64,000 nucleotides of DNA from Emiliania huxleyi CCMP1516 (taxonomy: Eukaryota; Haptophyta; Isochrysidales; Noelaerhabdaceae), in assembly GCF_000372725.1 (NCBI RefSeq), contig NW_005200763.1, forward strand, positions 180,983 to 244,982, in the 5' to 3' direction. Both the position numbers and the translations under genes were made by a program. Positions 46,987 to 57,728 of this stretch are shown one piece after another; the first letter of the stretch is position 1; every line of letters starts with the position of its first letter. Below the pieces are notes generated by a model, which did not search any database, was not told the origin of the DNA, and saw only the letters and a program-made list of their open reading frames with translations.

Positions 46987-47276
46987 TCTGGGTTCCGGCT
47001 CCTACCCAGACAGGGGGTCTGTTCACCACGGTTAGACCCTATGCAAAAGGTAGGTAGGTGGTGGTGGTGGTGGTGGTGGTGGTGGCGGGGGGTGGGGGAG
47101 GGAGGGTGTAAAAAACCGAAACCGCCTCGCTCGCGCGGGAGACGGCGCGTTTAGCCGCGAACGCCTCGAGAGCCCAGTAGGCCATGCTCTGGCGGGCTCG
47201 CGAGCGGCGCGCACCGCGGTACAAGCCGGCGCGCGGCGGGCGTTGGGAGCCTATTCACAGAGGGGGGGGGATTTTC
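46987..47276. other. Intergenic with GGT trinucleotide run
   Basis: Contains a TGG/GGT repeat at 47049-47090. No gene seen. Confidence 0.6.
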
Positions 47277-48172
47277 CTGAGGGAGGGTGTAGAGGATGTA
47301 GAGTGAGAGCGCTGTAGAGCTGTAGAGCTGTAGAGCGCTCTGGAGCGCTGTAGAGCTGTAGAGCTCTACATCCACCGCGTGACGAACTGCGTGCGTTGTA
47401 GAGCGATGTAGAGCGCGATTTTGCTGTAGAGTTTGTTGTAGAGGCTCTACAGCCAAACCGCCGGGAAGGCAGTGACTCAAAGAGGTCGAGCCGCACTAAT
47501 GGGGTATCTCCGAGCTTACTGGAGCTCTGATGGACGGCCCTGACTATCCCTGACACACAGAGAGTCACTCTGACGGCACACAACACCCTTTAACTGCGTC
47601 ATGACCAGCCTGCCATGCGTCGCCGGTGCCGCATTCGTCGCAGTGCTTCTTTAGCAGGCGGTGGACTGTCGGCTGCGAGGACGGTCGCATTTGCGCGAGG
47701 CGAGGCGAGCATTGCTGCGCGTTGCATGCGCCATGACTCGCGCCAGCGCGTGCGGGAGCTCCTGGCTGAGCGTTGAGTCCAGGCGAGTTGCGCTGGCCAC
47801 TATCGCTACGCCGAGCCGAGCTGACGCGCCGAGGCGCGCCGGCCAGTCGCAGCCGTGAGGCATGCCACAGCAGCAGAGGCACCTGCCACCCATTGGGCGG
47901 GCAGATAGAAGGCCAGGGCAGCACTGGCAAGTGCAACGCGCCTAAAATGTCGGAGAGCGACCGTGCCTCGTTCGCCGCTTATGATGTAGAGTTTGTTGTA
48001 GAGATTTCACGTTGTAGAGCGCCTACATCGCTCTACATCTGCATCGCTCTGTCCCGCGCCGGATGTAGAGCTCTACAGCTCTACAGCGCTCTACAGCGCT
48101 CTCCAGCGCTCTACATCTCTACAGCTCTACAGACAGCGCTCTACACTCTACATCCTCTACACCCTCCCTCAG
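47277..48172 (-). mobile_element. 896-bp TIR element, copy 2 (inverted)
   Basis: Same TIRs (CTGAGGGAGGGTGTAGAGG) and heptamer TGTAGAG arrays as copy 1; the interior is the reverse complement of copy 1. No target-site duplication is visible, so one flank may have been rearranged. The internal 80-codon frame (minus strand, 47651-47893) is almost identical to that of copy 1. Confidence 0.8.
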
Positions 48173-48452
48173 TCAGTGTTGTTTCTGCTGTTGTTTGTGC
48201 CCTTGGCACCGTGGGTGCTGGGGGGGGCGACAGGGTCCGGGCGTGGGGCCCTGAGTGGCGTAGTGCTCAGGATGTGTGGCAGCCCAGCTGGCTGAGTGTC
48301 TTGTGAGTTGGTTTGGTGTGTCTGTGTGTCGCTCGCGCGAGTCGTCGTCTTCTGTCTCGCGTCCACCCATACCGCGTTGGTGTCCAGTCCGAGCCTGACT
48401 GTTCTTCGCGTTTTTTCTATCTAATCTAATCTAGCGTGCGTGGGTGCGTGTG

Positions 48453-48683
48453 GGACCAGCTTCCAGAGCGGCGTGCCCTCGTCCTTGTCCAGCTCGTTGG
48501 TCCCAAACTCTGCGCGCTTCAGCTCCACCTCTGCGTCGGCGAGGCCCTGCCCCTGGTCAACGCCGTGGCTGGCGAGCACCTGCGGGCGCAGAGGCAGCGT
48601 GCGTGTGGGCCGCTGCAGCGGAGGCGCCCAGCAGCGGGACGAGAGCCTGCTCGGTGGGGTAGGCCCACGGCCTCTCCGAAGCC
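48453..48683 (-). pseudogene. Truncated copy of the SERCA 5' end
   Basis: Inverted copy of exons 1-2 of the Ca2+ pump gene: ATG at 48683, [13 protein letters not shown], the same intron, then [20 protein letters not shown], cut off at 48453. It is the outer half of the left arm of the inverted duplication. It cannot make a pump. Confidence 0.85.
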
Positions 48684-48759
48684 ATGATGATGTCTCGACG
48701 TGGTGGCAGCGCTGAAACTCTTACGTCGAGGAAGAAAAAGAATTCCGCGGCACAGACAC
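48684..48759. promoter_or_regulatory. 76-bp bidirectional promoter/5' UTR (left arm)
   Basis: Separates the ATG of the SERCA-derived fragment (minus) from the ATG of the RTN4IP1-like gene (plus). Contains an AAGAAAAAGAATTCCG stretch. The same region, inverted, lies at 52568-52648. Confidence 0.55.
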
Positions 48760-49794
48760 ATGCGCATTTCGGTCGCCGCGTCGCACGTCGAGCCCATCGA
48801 CATGCGGTTGCACGGCGGCTGGGGCTCGGTCGCCGCCCCTCCGCTCGCCTCGGACGCCGCCCAAGACGACGGCGAGACTCTCTGCTGCGCCGTCTCGGGG
48901 GCGGCTGCGGACGGCTCTGGCGATGTCATCGCCCTCGTCGACAGTGCCGAACCCTCACCGTCGGTCGAGGCGCGACGCGCGCTCTGCTTCTCCAAGCCGC
49001 GCTCGCTGAGCCACGTCGCCGCCGCCCAGCTCCCAATCCTCGTCCTGACTGCCGCCGCCGCCCTTCACTCGGTCGGCCTCCCGCCGGGCACGCCTTCCAT
49101 CGGCATGCGATCGGACTCGCCGGCGACGGCGCGCCGCCTCGCCGCCGATGCGCCTCCCCGTCAATAGACGCCGCCGCGACGCACCAGCCTCACGCCGTCA
49201 CGCACAAGCCTCACGCCGCGCCGCGCGTCGCAGGTGCTCATTGCCGGCTCCACCGGCCGGCTGCCGAAGCTTCTCGTCGAGCTGCTCTCGGCTCGCGGCG
49301 CCCGCCCGTGCGTCGCCGCGGCGGAGGGCGGCGCCGACGCGCTGCAACGTGCGGGCGCGAGCGCCGTCTTCAACTACCACGCCGAGTCGTTTACCGAGCA
49401 GCTGGCCGGGACAGGCCTCTCTGCAGTGGTGGACGTGGTCGGGCGGGAGGAGGAGCCGGGCTGGGTGAGGGAGGCGCTCGGCTGCGCCTATGTCTCGGCG
49501 GCGTCGCCCGCGCTGCTCTCGCTCAGCGAGGACGGCGCCCTCGCGGCGGCGCGTGGCTGGCAGAGGCGGTGGGGCAGGCGGCCGCACGAGGGGAGGCGCG
49601 TCTGGCGCGCGGACGACCGCGCGGCGGAGGCGCTGTCCGAGGCGATGGCGCTGCTCGAGAGCGGGAAGCTGACGCCGCCCGCCGAGGCGAGCGCCGCCTC
49701 CGAGACGGGGATGCAGTACCTCGAGTTCCTGCGCTGGCCGCGCGATTCGGAGACCGGCCGCCGGTTCGGATTCCCAGGCGAGAGAATCTACTAG
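48760..49794 (+). CDS. RTN4IP1-like NAD(P)H quinone oxidoreductase (zinc-free MDR)
   Basis: Exon 1 48760-49128, exon 2 49234-49794, joined by a GC-AG intron to give ~309 residues. MRISVAASHVEPIDMRLHGG matches the N-terminal GroES-like fold of RTN4IP1/OPA10 and other zinc-free medium-chain reductases. KPRSLSHVAAAQLPILVLTA is the conserved hinge. VLIAGSTGRLPKLLVELLSA is the Rossmann strand-loop, but the usual AxGGVG is reduced to AGSTGRL, so cofactor binding may be altered. Then AGASAVFNYHAESFTEQLAG and SAVVDVVG. Shorter than human RTN4IP1 (396), with internal deletions. Head-to-head with a SERCA fragment. Confidence 0.65.
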
Positions 49795-50200
49795 TACCAC
49801 GCTCCACGGGCACGGCGGGCAAGGCCTATTTAGTGATATATACTCGGCCCGGCGGGCCCTCGACGTCGATCGTCGTCGTCCCCAATAGCGTGGAGAGAGA
49901 CGACGCCCGACGGGAACGCGAGCACACGGACACGCGTAAAGCGTAAAATGCAATAAAGTGAAAAGTAAATAGGAGGCCAGAGGGCGGCGCCCGGCGCGCC
50001 CGGCGGTACAAGGGAAACCAGGGCGAAAGGACAATCGGATCATCGTCGTCGGCCGCCCTTGTTTACAAAAACAGGCACCGCTCCACGGCTCCACGGCTCC
50101 AGGCACGGACAGTCGAGAAGGTTCTCCACCCTCCTTTGACCTTGGTATCGGATCCCCGCCAAACCGCCCCCGCCCGCCGTTGTTCCCGCGTTGATTGTAG
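49795..50200. other. Intergenic, SDR promoter region
   Basis: No gene seen. A short AT-rich stretch at 49936-49970 may be the 3' end signal of the upstream gene. Confidence 0.5.
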
Positions 50201-51856
50201 ATGGCTCCCCTGAAGCCGCCAAGCTTGCCGCCGCTGGCCAAGTACATCGCGGGGAAGCGTGCCTCCGAGGCCGCCAAGGCCAAGAAGGCCCACGTGCGTG
50301 TCAACGCGCCCCCGCCGGCTGACGTGGAGGGCGGGCCTTTATCAGAGACAGACTGGGCCAGGGCGGGGATAAACCGGGGAGATGGCGAGTCCAAGGCGAC
50401 GACCGTGAAGGGGATGTGGGGCCTGGAACGCCAGTTGGACGCAATCCCCGACGCCAGCGCTGAGAAACTGGTCGCCGTTCTGCCCGACCGCTCCCTCGGC
50501 ATCGAGATTTACGCAAGCGCGCCGGTTGCGCTGCTCTACCAGATCGTGACACTCATCACGCTGCCGCTGTTTGTGCTGTACCTGCTCCTCAAGGCCATCA
50601 TGGGCGTCTTTCTGTGGATGGCCAACGGGGTGGTTTACTACTGCTGCTGCGGCCGCCCGAGCTTTGCCGAGGTTAAGGTGACCCTCGCCCCTGCCGGCAT
50701 GGCCTCCCCGACGTCTCTGCGGCGGCGGCGGGCGCCGCTCTTCTCACGACCCTCTCTCCCATGCAGCCCGGGGATGGCTGGTGCCTCATCACTGGCGCCT
50801 CGTACGGCATCGGCAACTCGATCGCGCGTGAGATGGCCTCGCGCGGCTACGACGTCATCCTCGTGGCGCGCACCACGTCCAAGCTGACGGAGTGCGCCGA
50901 GCAGTGCCGCGCCTTCGGCGTGCAGGCGAAAGTGGTGACGCAGGACCTGGCACTCGAGAATTCGCCGGAGCAGCTCTGGAAGAAGGCGAGACTGAGAGGC
51001 CCCTACCCCCCACTTCCAGCAGCCGCTGCCCCCGAGGCCGCATCGCGTGCCCCGCGACACGCGCGCAGGTGCAAGAGATGGGTCTCGACGTCTCGATTCT
51101 CGTCAACAACGCTGGCGCCGGCTTTTACGGCATCTTTAACGAGGCGCGCCCCGCTTCAAGTGCACCCGCGAGCGTGCCCTTTGCCGATCAAGACAAGGAG
51201 CATTAGGTGAACTGGGGCAAGTACTCTTACATGATCAATCTCAACATGCGCACCTACGCGGGCAACATCCACCACTTCGGCCGCCCCATGATCGAGAAGG
51301 GACGCGGCCACATCCTCAACATCGCGTCGATCGCCTCCTTCGCGCCGGCGCCGTCGGAGGCGATGTACAACTCGAGCAAGGCTTTCGTTCTCGCGCTCGG
51401 CCAGGCCGGCCCACGCAGTCGCCCCGCCGCTCTGCGCAGGCAGGTTTTGACTGATGCGCAAGCCTGCACACCTAGGCCATCAAGTACGAGCTGCGCAACA
51501 CCGGCGTGTCGCTCACCACGGGCTGCCCCGGCTTCACCCAGACGCGCTTCTGGCCACACGACGGCGCGCTCGCGCCGGCGGGCGCCACCGCGTGCATGCT
51601 GCAGAGCTCGGACGGCTGCGCGCGTCAGCTGGTGGACGCGATGTTCCAGTCCACAGTCTGGACCATCGCGGGGACGCCCCTCGGCTGGATCGTGAACTAC
51701 GTCGCCACGCAGTCGACGCCGATGCTCCCGTGGGACTACGGCATGTGGTTCGTCGCCAAGCTCTTCAAGTCGGAGGTGACTGAGAAGTCGTGGGTCCAGG
51801 GGTGGCTCTACTACCTCAAGCCGGCGGGCGGGTGGCCGTGGCAACGCACCATGTAA
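50201..51856 (+). CDS. Membrane-anchored short-chain dehydrogenase/reductase, HSD17B12/3-ketoacyl reductase-like
   Basis: Five exons (50201-50671, 50767-50985, 51069-51143, 51207-51404, 51476-51856), ~447 residues, all in frame. The ~155-residue N-terminal part has a membrane hairpin (YQIVTLITLPLFVLYLLLKA, MGVFLWMANGVVYYCCC). The SDR core follows: LITGASYGIGNSIA (TGxxxGIG), DLAL, VNNAGAGFYG (NNAG), NIASIASFAP, and YNSSK (catalytic Y-x3-K), then GCPGFTQTRFW. Anchoring before the Rossmann fold resembles the ER very-long-chain 3-ketoacyl-CoA reductases and 17-beta-HSD12. Three of four introns have GC donors (50986, 51144, 51405). Confidence 0.85.
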
Positions 51857-52218
51857 GAGCAAAGAGGGACGGCCGCCGCATGGAAGGGGCGCTGAACCAT
51901 CCCGGATGGTGGCTCCCCTGCCTGTCTTCCACTCTCGTCCCCTTTGCGACGCCGCACGCCCCAGGGGCGGAGGGGGCGCTCTTACAGTCCATGCGCATGC
52001 GACACCCATGGCCCCGGTGCCCGGATGACACGAACACACCCTTGAAACTTCTACCACATGAGTCATGACACAGATCCACAACTCACTCTCACAAACACAC
52101 ACAACCCCCTTCACTTTTCCTTTTGCCAATATCAAATGGCGACATAGTTACGCAATTTGATCTAAAGAGGAGGGCCCGGCGCTCTCGACGAGGGCGATGA
52201 CATCGCCAGGGCCGCGAC
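51857..52218. other. Intergenic, no gene seen
   Basis: Contains the SDR 3' UTR and an ACACACAAAC-rich patch near 52090. It ends at the break point of the inverted duplication. Confidence 0.55.
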
Positions 52219-52567
52219 GCATGCTGATGGAAGGCGTGCCCGGCGGGAGGCCGACCGAGTGAAGGGCGGCGGCGGCAGTCAGGACGAGGATTGGGAGCTG
52301 GGCGGCGGCGACGTGGCTCAGCGAGCGCGGCTTGGAGAAGCAGAGCGCGCGTCGCGCCTCGACCGACGGTGAGGGTTCGGCACTGTCGACGAGGGCGATG
52401 ACATCGCCAGAGCCGTCCGCAGCCGCCCCCGAGACGGCGCAGCAGAGAGTCTCGCCGTCGTCTTGGGCGGCGTCCGAGGCGAGCGGAGGGGCGGCGACCG
52501 AGCCCCAGCCGCCGTGCAGCCGCATGTCGATGGGCTCGACGTGCGACGCGGCGACCGAAATGCGCAT
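52219..52567 (-). pseudogene. Truncated copy of RTN4IP1-like exon 1
   Basis: Inverted copy of 48760-49110: MRISVAASHVEPIDMRLHGG through VGLPPGTPSI, after which homology stops. No second exon follows. Inner half of the right arm of the inverted duplication. Confidence 0.85.
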
Positions 52568-52648
52568 GTGTCTATCCTCACGGCGGAATTCTTTTTCTTT
52601 CTCTTCGACGTAAGAGTTTCAGCGCTGCCACCACGTCGAGACATCATC
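52568..52648. promoter_or_regulatory. 81-bp bidirectional promoter/5' UTR (right arm)
   Basis: Between divergent ATGs of the RTN4IP1-like fragment and the functional SERCA gene. Differs from the left arm by small indels in the A-rich segment. Confidence 0.55.
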
Positions 52649-55600
52649 ATGGCTTCGGAGAGGCCGTGGGCCTACCCCACCGAGCAGGCTCTCGTCCCGC
52701 TGCTGGGCGCCTCCGCTGCAGCGGCCCACACGCACGCTGCCTCTGCGCCCGCAGGTGCTCGCCAGCCACGGCGTTGACCAGGGGCAGGGCCTCGCCGACG
52801 CAGAGGTGGAGCTGAAGCGCGCAGAGTTTGGGACCAACGAGCTGGACAAGGACGAGGGCACGCCGCTCTGGAAGCTGGTCCTGCAGCAGTTCGACGATCT
52901 CCTCGTCAAGATTCTCCTCGGCGCTGCCGTCCTCTCCTTTGTGCGTGCTGCGCCGCCGCGACTGCCGCCTCTGCCGCTCCTCTCTGCAGCCCTGCAAGAG
53001 CGCCTGCCATAGTGCTAGGCCAGGCGCGCCGACTCGACCGCGTGAGGCCAGGCGCGCCGACTCGGCCGGCCGCCCCCCTGGCAGGTGCTCGCCTTCTTCG
53101 AGGACAGCGAGGAGGAGGGTCTGCAAGCGTTTGTTGAGCCGTGCGCTGCCGGCAGATGCCAGACTCCACACAGAGCAACACGCGCTCCTCTGTCCTCGTC
53201 CTGGCGGCGGGCACGCCAGTGCGTGCCCTCTCGCCTTGACGCGCTCCAGCCTCCTCCCTTGGGCTGCGTGAGGCCGCGAGCGGCTCTCTGCGCGCCTTGT
53301 TCCCCTCGAAGCCGTCTCGCTGCGACACATCTCTCTCTCTGCTCGCACACCGCTTCCCTCCGCTCGCAGGTTCGTCATCCTGCTCATCCTCATCATCAAC
53401 GCGGTTGTCGGTGTGTGGCAGGAGCACAACGCTGAGAATGCCCTCGAGGCACTCAAAGAGCTGCAGGCGCGCGCCGACGCCTCCCGCGCCCTCTCGCGCG
53501 CCGCCGTCGCTCGACTCCCTCGCCGCTCTATGCCACGCCCTCACCGTCGCCCTCCTCCCCCCCCCCCCGCACTCACTCTCTCCCGCGTCCTCTCTCTCCC
53601 GTGCGCTTCGTCCGAGCCAGCGCGGCCACTCCGACGCGTTCCGCACTCGGCGCTGCAGGGCTGCAAGGCAAAGGTCTACCGCAACGGCCAGCTCGTGCCT
53701 GACCTGCCTGCGGCGGACCTTGTGCCGGGCGACATCGTCGAGGTGTCCGTCGGCGACAAGGTGCCCGCCGACTTGCGCGTGCTGCGCCTCAAGACCACGA
53801 CGGTGCGCGAAACGCCGACGCTTCGGTTCCCTCGGCTCCACCTCGGCTCCACCTCCACCTCGGCTCCACCTCGGCCCCACCTCCGCCTGGGCCGCGCCTC
53901 GGCTCCACCTCGGCCAGTCTCGGCGACACCTCGGCGCCATCTCGCCTAGGTGCGCACCGACGAGGGCGCGCTCACGGGCGAGTCGGAGACGGTGATGAAG
54001 CACACCGAGCCGGTGGGGGCGGAGGCGCGCATCCAGGACAAGACCAACATGATGTTTTCGGGCACGACCCTCTCGGGGGGCGGCGCCTTTGGCGTGGTTG
54101 TCGCGACGGGCATGCGCACCGAGATCGGCAAGATCCAGGCCAACGTCAAGGAGGCTGCGGAGGACGAGGAGAAGACGCCGCTTGGGCAGAAGATCGACGC
54201 GTTCGGAGAGATGCTCGCGCGCGTCATCGGCCTCATCTGCATCGCCGTCTGGGTGATGAACTTCTCTAAGTTCGCCGACCCGGTGCACGGCGGCTTCTGG
54301 CACGGCCTCATCTACTACCTCAAGATCGCCGTGGCGCTCGGCGTCGCCGCCATCCCCGAGGGCCTCCCCGCCGTCATCACGCTCTGCCTCGCCCTCGGCA
54401 CGCGCAAGATGGTCAAGCGCAACGCCATCGTCCGCAAGCTCCCCTCCGTCGAGACGCTCGGCTGCACGACCGTCATCTGCTCCGACAAGACGGGCACCCT
54501 CACCACCAACCAGATGGCGGTGGTGGCGATGGCGTACCCGCGCTCCGCGCCGGACGACATCGCGGAGCACGTCGTCACTGGCACCTCGTACAGCCCCGAG
54601 GGCGAGGTGGTTGGGCTCAGCCTGTCCGCCGACTCGGGCGTGCTCGACATCGCGAGGGTGTCCGCGCTGTGCAACCAGGCCTCGATCCACTACGCGGGCG
54701 GCAAGTACGAGCGCGTCGGCGAGCCGACCGAGGCGGCGCTCAAGGTGCTGGCCGAGAAGATCGGGCTTCCGGGCGTGCCTCGCACCAGCGACCCCGCGCT
54801 TGCGTGCTGCCAGGCCAACGGCCACTGGATAGCGCAGAGCCCGTGCAACGCGGTGCTCGAGTTCTCGCGCGACCGCAAGTCGATGTCGACGCTCTGCGGT
54901 TACGGAAGCGGCGCGTCGGAGGGGGGGCTCGGCGCGAGCCCCGCGCGCGCGACGCGCTCCCGCGCAAAGGCGTCGGGCGGCGCAAACATGCTGTACTGCA
55001 AGGGCGCGCCCGAGTCGGTGCTGCCGCGCTGCACGCGCGCGCGGCTGGCCAACGGGACGACGGTCAGCCTGTCGGCGCCTCAGCGGGACGCGCTCCTCGC
55101 CTACGTCTCCGGCATGGCGGCGCGCCCGCTCCGGTGCCTCGCGCTCGCCATCGCCGAGGACGTCGGCGACTTGGCGGACTACGACGGCCCGTCGCACCCG
55201 GCGCACCACAAGCTCGTCGACACGGCCGGCTTTGCAAGCATCGAGAAGGGGATGACCTTCGTCGGCCTGGTGGGCATCAAGGACCCCGCGCGGCCCGAGG
55301 TCGCGCCGGCGATCGCCTCGTGCAACACGGCGGGCATCCGCGTGGTGATGATCACCGGCGACACGAAGCCCACCGCCGAGGCCATCGCGAGGGAGATTGG
55401 GATCTTCCCCGAGGGCGAGTCGCTGCAGGGCCGCTCCTTCACCGGCGCCGAGTTCTTCGCGCTCTCGGCGGAGAAGCGGCGCGAGCTGCTCACCGAGCAC
55501 CGCCACTCGATGGTCTTCTCGCGCACCGAGCCGCGCGACAAGCAGGAGCTCGTCAAGATCCTGCGCACCGCCGGCGAGGTGCCCGCGATGACGGGCGACG

Positions 55601-56756
55601 GCGTCAACGACGCGCCGGCGCTCAAGCAGGCGGCCATCGGCGTGGCGATGGGCATCGCGGGCACCGAGGTGGCCAAGGAGGCGGCCGACATGATCCTGGC
55701 GGACGACAACTTCGCGACCATCGTCGCGGCGGTGGAGGAGGGGCGCGCCATCTACATGAACATGAAGGCCTTCATCCGCTACCTCATCTCGTCCAACATT
55801 GGCGAGGTGGCCTCCATCTTCCTCACGGCGCTGCTCGGCTTCCCCGAGGGTGACCCCGCCCCCGCCCCTTCGGCCTGCCGTGCCCCTCCGGGCCGCCCCC
55901 CCTCCGCTGAGCCCTCTCCGACCCGCCCCGCCGCAGGCCTCATCCCGGTCCAGCTGCTGTGGGTGAACCTCGTCACCGACGGCCCGCCCGCCACCGCGCT
56001 CGGCTTCAACCCGCCCGACCCGGACATCATGCGCCGCCCGCCCCGCCGTGCCGACGACCAGCTCATCACGCCGTGGGTCTTCTTCCGCTACATGGTCGTC
56101 GGCTTGTACGTCGGCTTCGCCACGGTCGGCGTGTTCGGGTACTGGTACACGGCCTACGACTGGTCCGAGTACGGCCACCCTCTCATCTCGGTCTCGCACC
56201 TCTCAAACTGGGGCAAGTGCTCCCACTTTGGCGAGATGGCCGAGTTTACGAGCGACCCGTGCGCGCCCCGCCTTCCGCCCGCGGATGCGCCGCGAGCTCG
56301 CCGCCGCCTCACCGCCGCGGCTGTGTGAGCAGGTATGCTCCCGACTTCACGACGTGGGCCGCCAACGGCGGGCTCGACCTGTCCGCCAAGCCGTGCGACT
56401 ACATGACGGGCAGGGCGAAGAACACGGCCTCCACGCTCTCGCTCTCCGTCCTCGTCACGATCGAGATGTTCAACGCTCTCAACGCAATCTCGGAGGACGG
56501 CTCGCTGCTGCAGGTGCCGCCGTGGGTCAACCCGTGGCTGCTGCTCGCGATGTTCGTCTCCTTTGGCCTCCACTTCGTGATCATGTACGTGCCCGTGCTC
56601 GCGACCATCTTTTCGATCGTGCCGCTCACGCTCAACGACTGGCTCCTCGTGCTCGCCTTCTCCTTCCCCGTCATCATCGTCGACGAGGCGCTCAAGCTCG
56701 TCGGGAGGGTGCGCGAGCGCGCGGCCTTCCATCGGCGCATGGAGAAGGAGGAGTAG
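52649..56756 (+). CDS. SERCA-type (P2A) Ca2+-transporting ATPase, eight exons
   Basis: Pumps Ca2+ into the ER using ATP. Exons 52649-52687, 52755-52940, 53085-53140, 53370-53466, 53659-53802, 53950-55849, 55937-56258, 56333-56756; every join keeps frame and yields ~1055 residues, near the usual ~1000. Landmarks: DEGALTGES (actuator TGES), [20 protein letters not shown] (TM4 Ca2+ site), [13 protein letters not shown] (phosphorylated Asp), KGAPESVL (nucleotide site), [47 protein letters not shown] (TM6 Ca2+ site). The intron at 53803-53949 is a CTCGGCTCCAC array. Introns 1 (52688) and 4 (53467) have GC donors. A Gly/Ser insert (54906-54980) lies in the N domain. The C-terminus has no ER retrieval dilysine. 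Confidence 0.95.
53815..53945 (+). repeat. Intronic CTCGGCTCCAC array in SERCA
   Basis: About ten 11-12-bp units, best conserved as CTCGGCTCCAC, filling almost the whole intron between the exons coding LKTTT and VRTDEG. Confidence 0.9.
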
Positions 56757-57728
56757 AGGGGCGCGGGGAGGGGCGGCAGGGGCGGCACACGCCGCGGGGC
56801 GGCTGCGCGCCTCAGAACCGCGACGGTGCTTCCGCGGCAGCGCCGCGGCCAGCGCGGCCAGCGCGGCCCCGACGGGTTCTATTGACATCTCGCCGCGGTC
56901 TCCGTCCCGTCGGCTTGGGGGGATGGGGAACGTCGAGATTGATAAGCGCAGCAGGCGCGGTGTCAGAGAGCGGGCTCGGACTCGCAGTGATTGGATTGTT
57001 TCGGGGGGGTTCCTGTTTCTTTGGTAACAGCTGTTGCGACGGTACCCCCCACAACCAAAAAGATGCCCCGCCTCGAGTGCCCCGCGATATCCCACACACG
57101 GCCTATACGCCAAAAGGCGGCAGCGGGCCAGCATCAGAATCGTCCGTCATATGCGTGTTCCGTTTTCCCAAATCACGATGACACAACCCGCATGATTAAT
57201 TACTTGTGTCGCTAATGTTCAAACAAGCGGTCGTGTCGTGCAGCTCGGGTGCTGGGGGGGTCGTGGGAGCCGCTCGGGACCATTCTAAAGGCGTGTGTTG
57301 GTAGCTGGGGCCTCGAAAGCGCCCCCGGGGCCCTCTGCAGGACCTCTCTGGAGCCCCAAAACGGCGCCTGCAGGGCGGCTCGCGGCTTTGAGGCTCGTAA
57401 AACGGGTGCCGCTGGCATCGTCCCGATGCGTGTGTATCACCACATGCCGATATCGCGCACGAGTCAGCCGCGAGAGTCCGTCCAAGCCTCGGAACGAGCC
57501 CAACGGGGCCTTTTTGGCCCCTCGGCGCCTTCTGCCGACCTTTGGCGCCCGATTTGGTGCCACCCTGCGGTCTTCAGACGCATCTGAGGTGCTCCCATGA
57601 TGTTTCTACATCGGGACGTGTCGTGGTCTGACAATCGAAAGCGGCAGAGAGCACACAACCACCCAAGCACGCACCCACGACAGACACCCGTCGCTGTTTT
57701 GGCTCCTGCTGCACACACCTAGCAGCTA
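56757..57728. other. Intergenic between SERCA and the Gly-rich ORF
   Basis: The block 57240-57600 is open on both strands but I cannot support a gene. It contains GGGGCC-rich words and may be a repeat represented once here. Confidence 0.45.

Noticed and set aside
52906..56199. 1097-codon open frame on the minus strand opposite SERCA
   Set aside because: It is a shadow of the GC-rich third-position bias of the SERCA exons; composition is Arg/His/Gly-rich and it crosses confirmed introns.
57240..57600. Open frames on both strands as a possible gene
   Set aside because: Neither strand gives protein-like composition or a recognisable motif, and no splice pair improves it.
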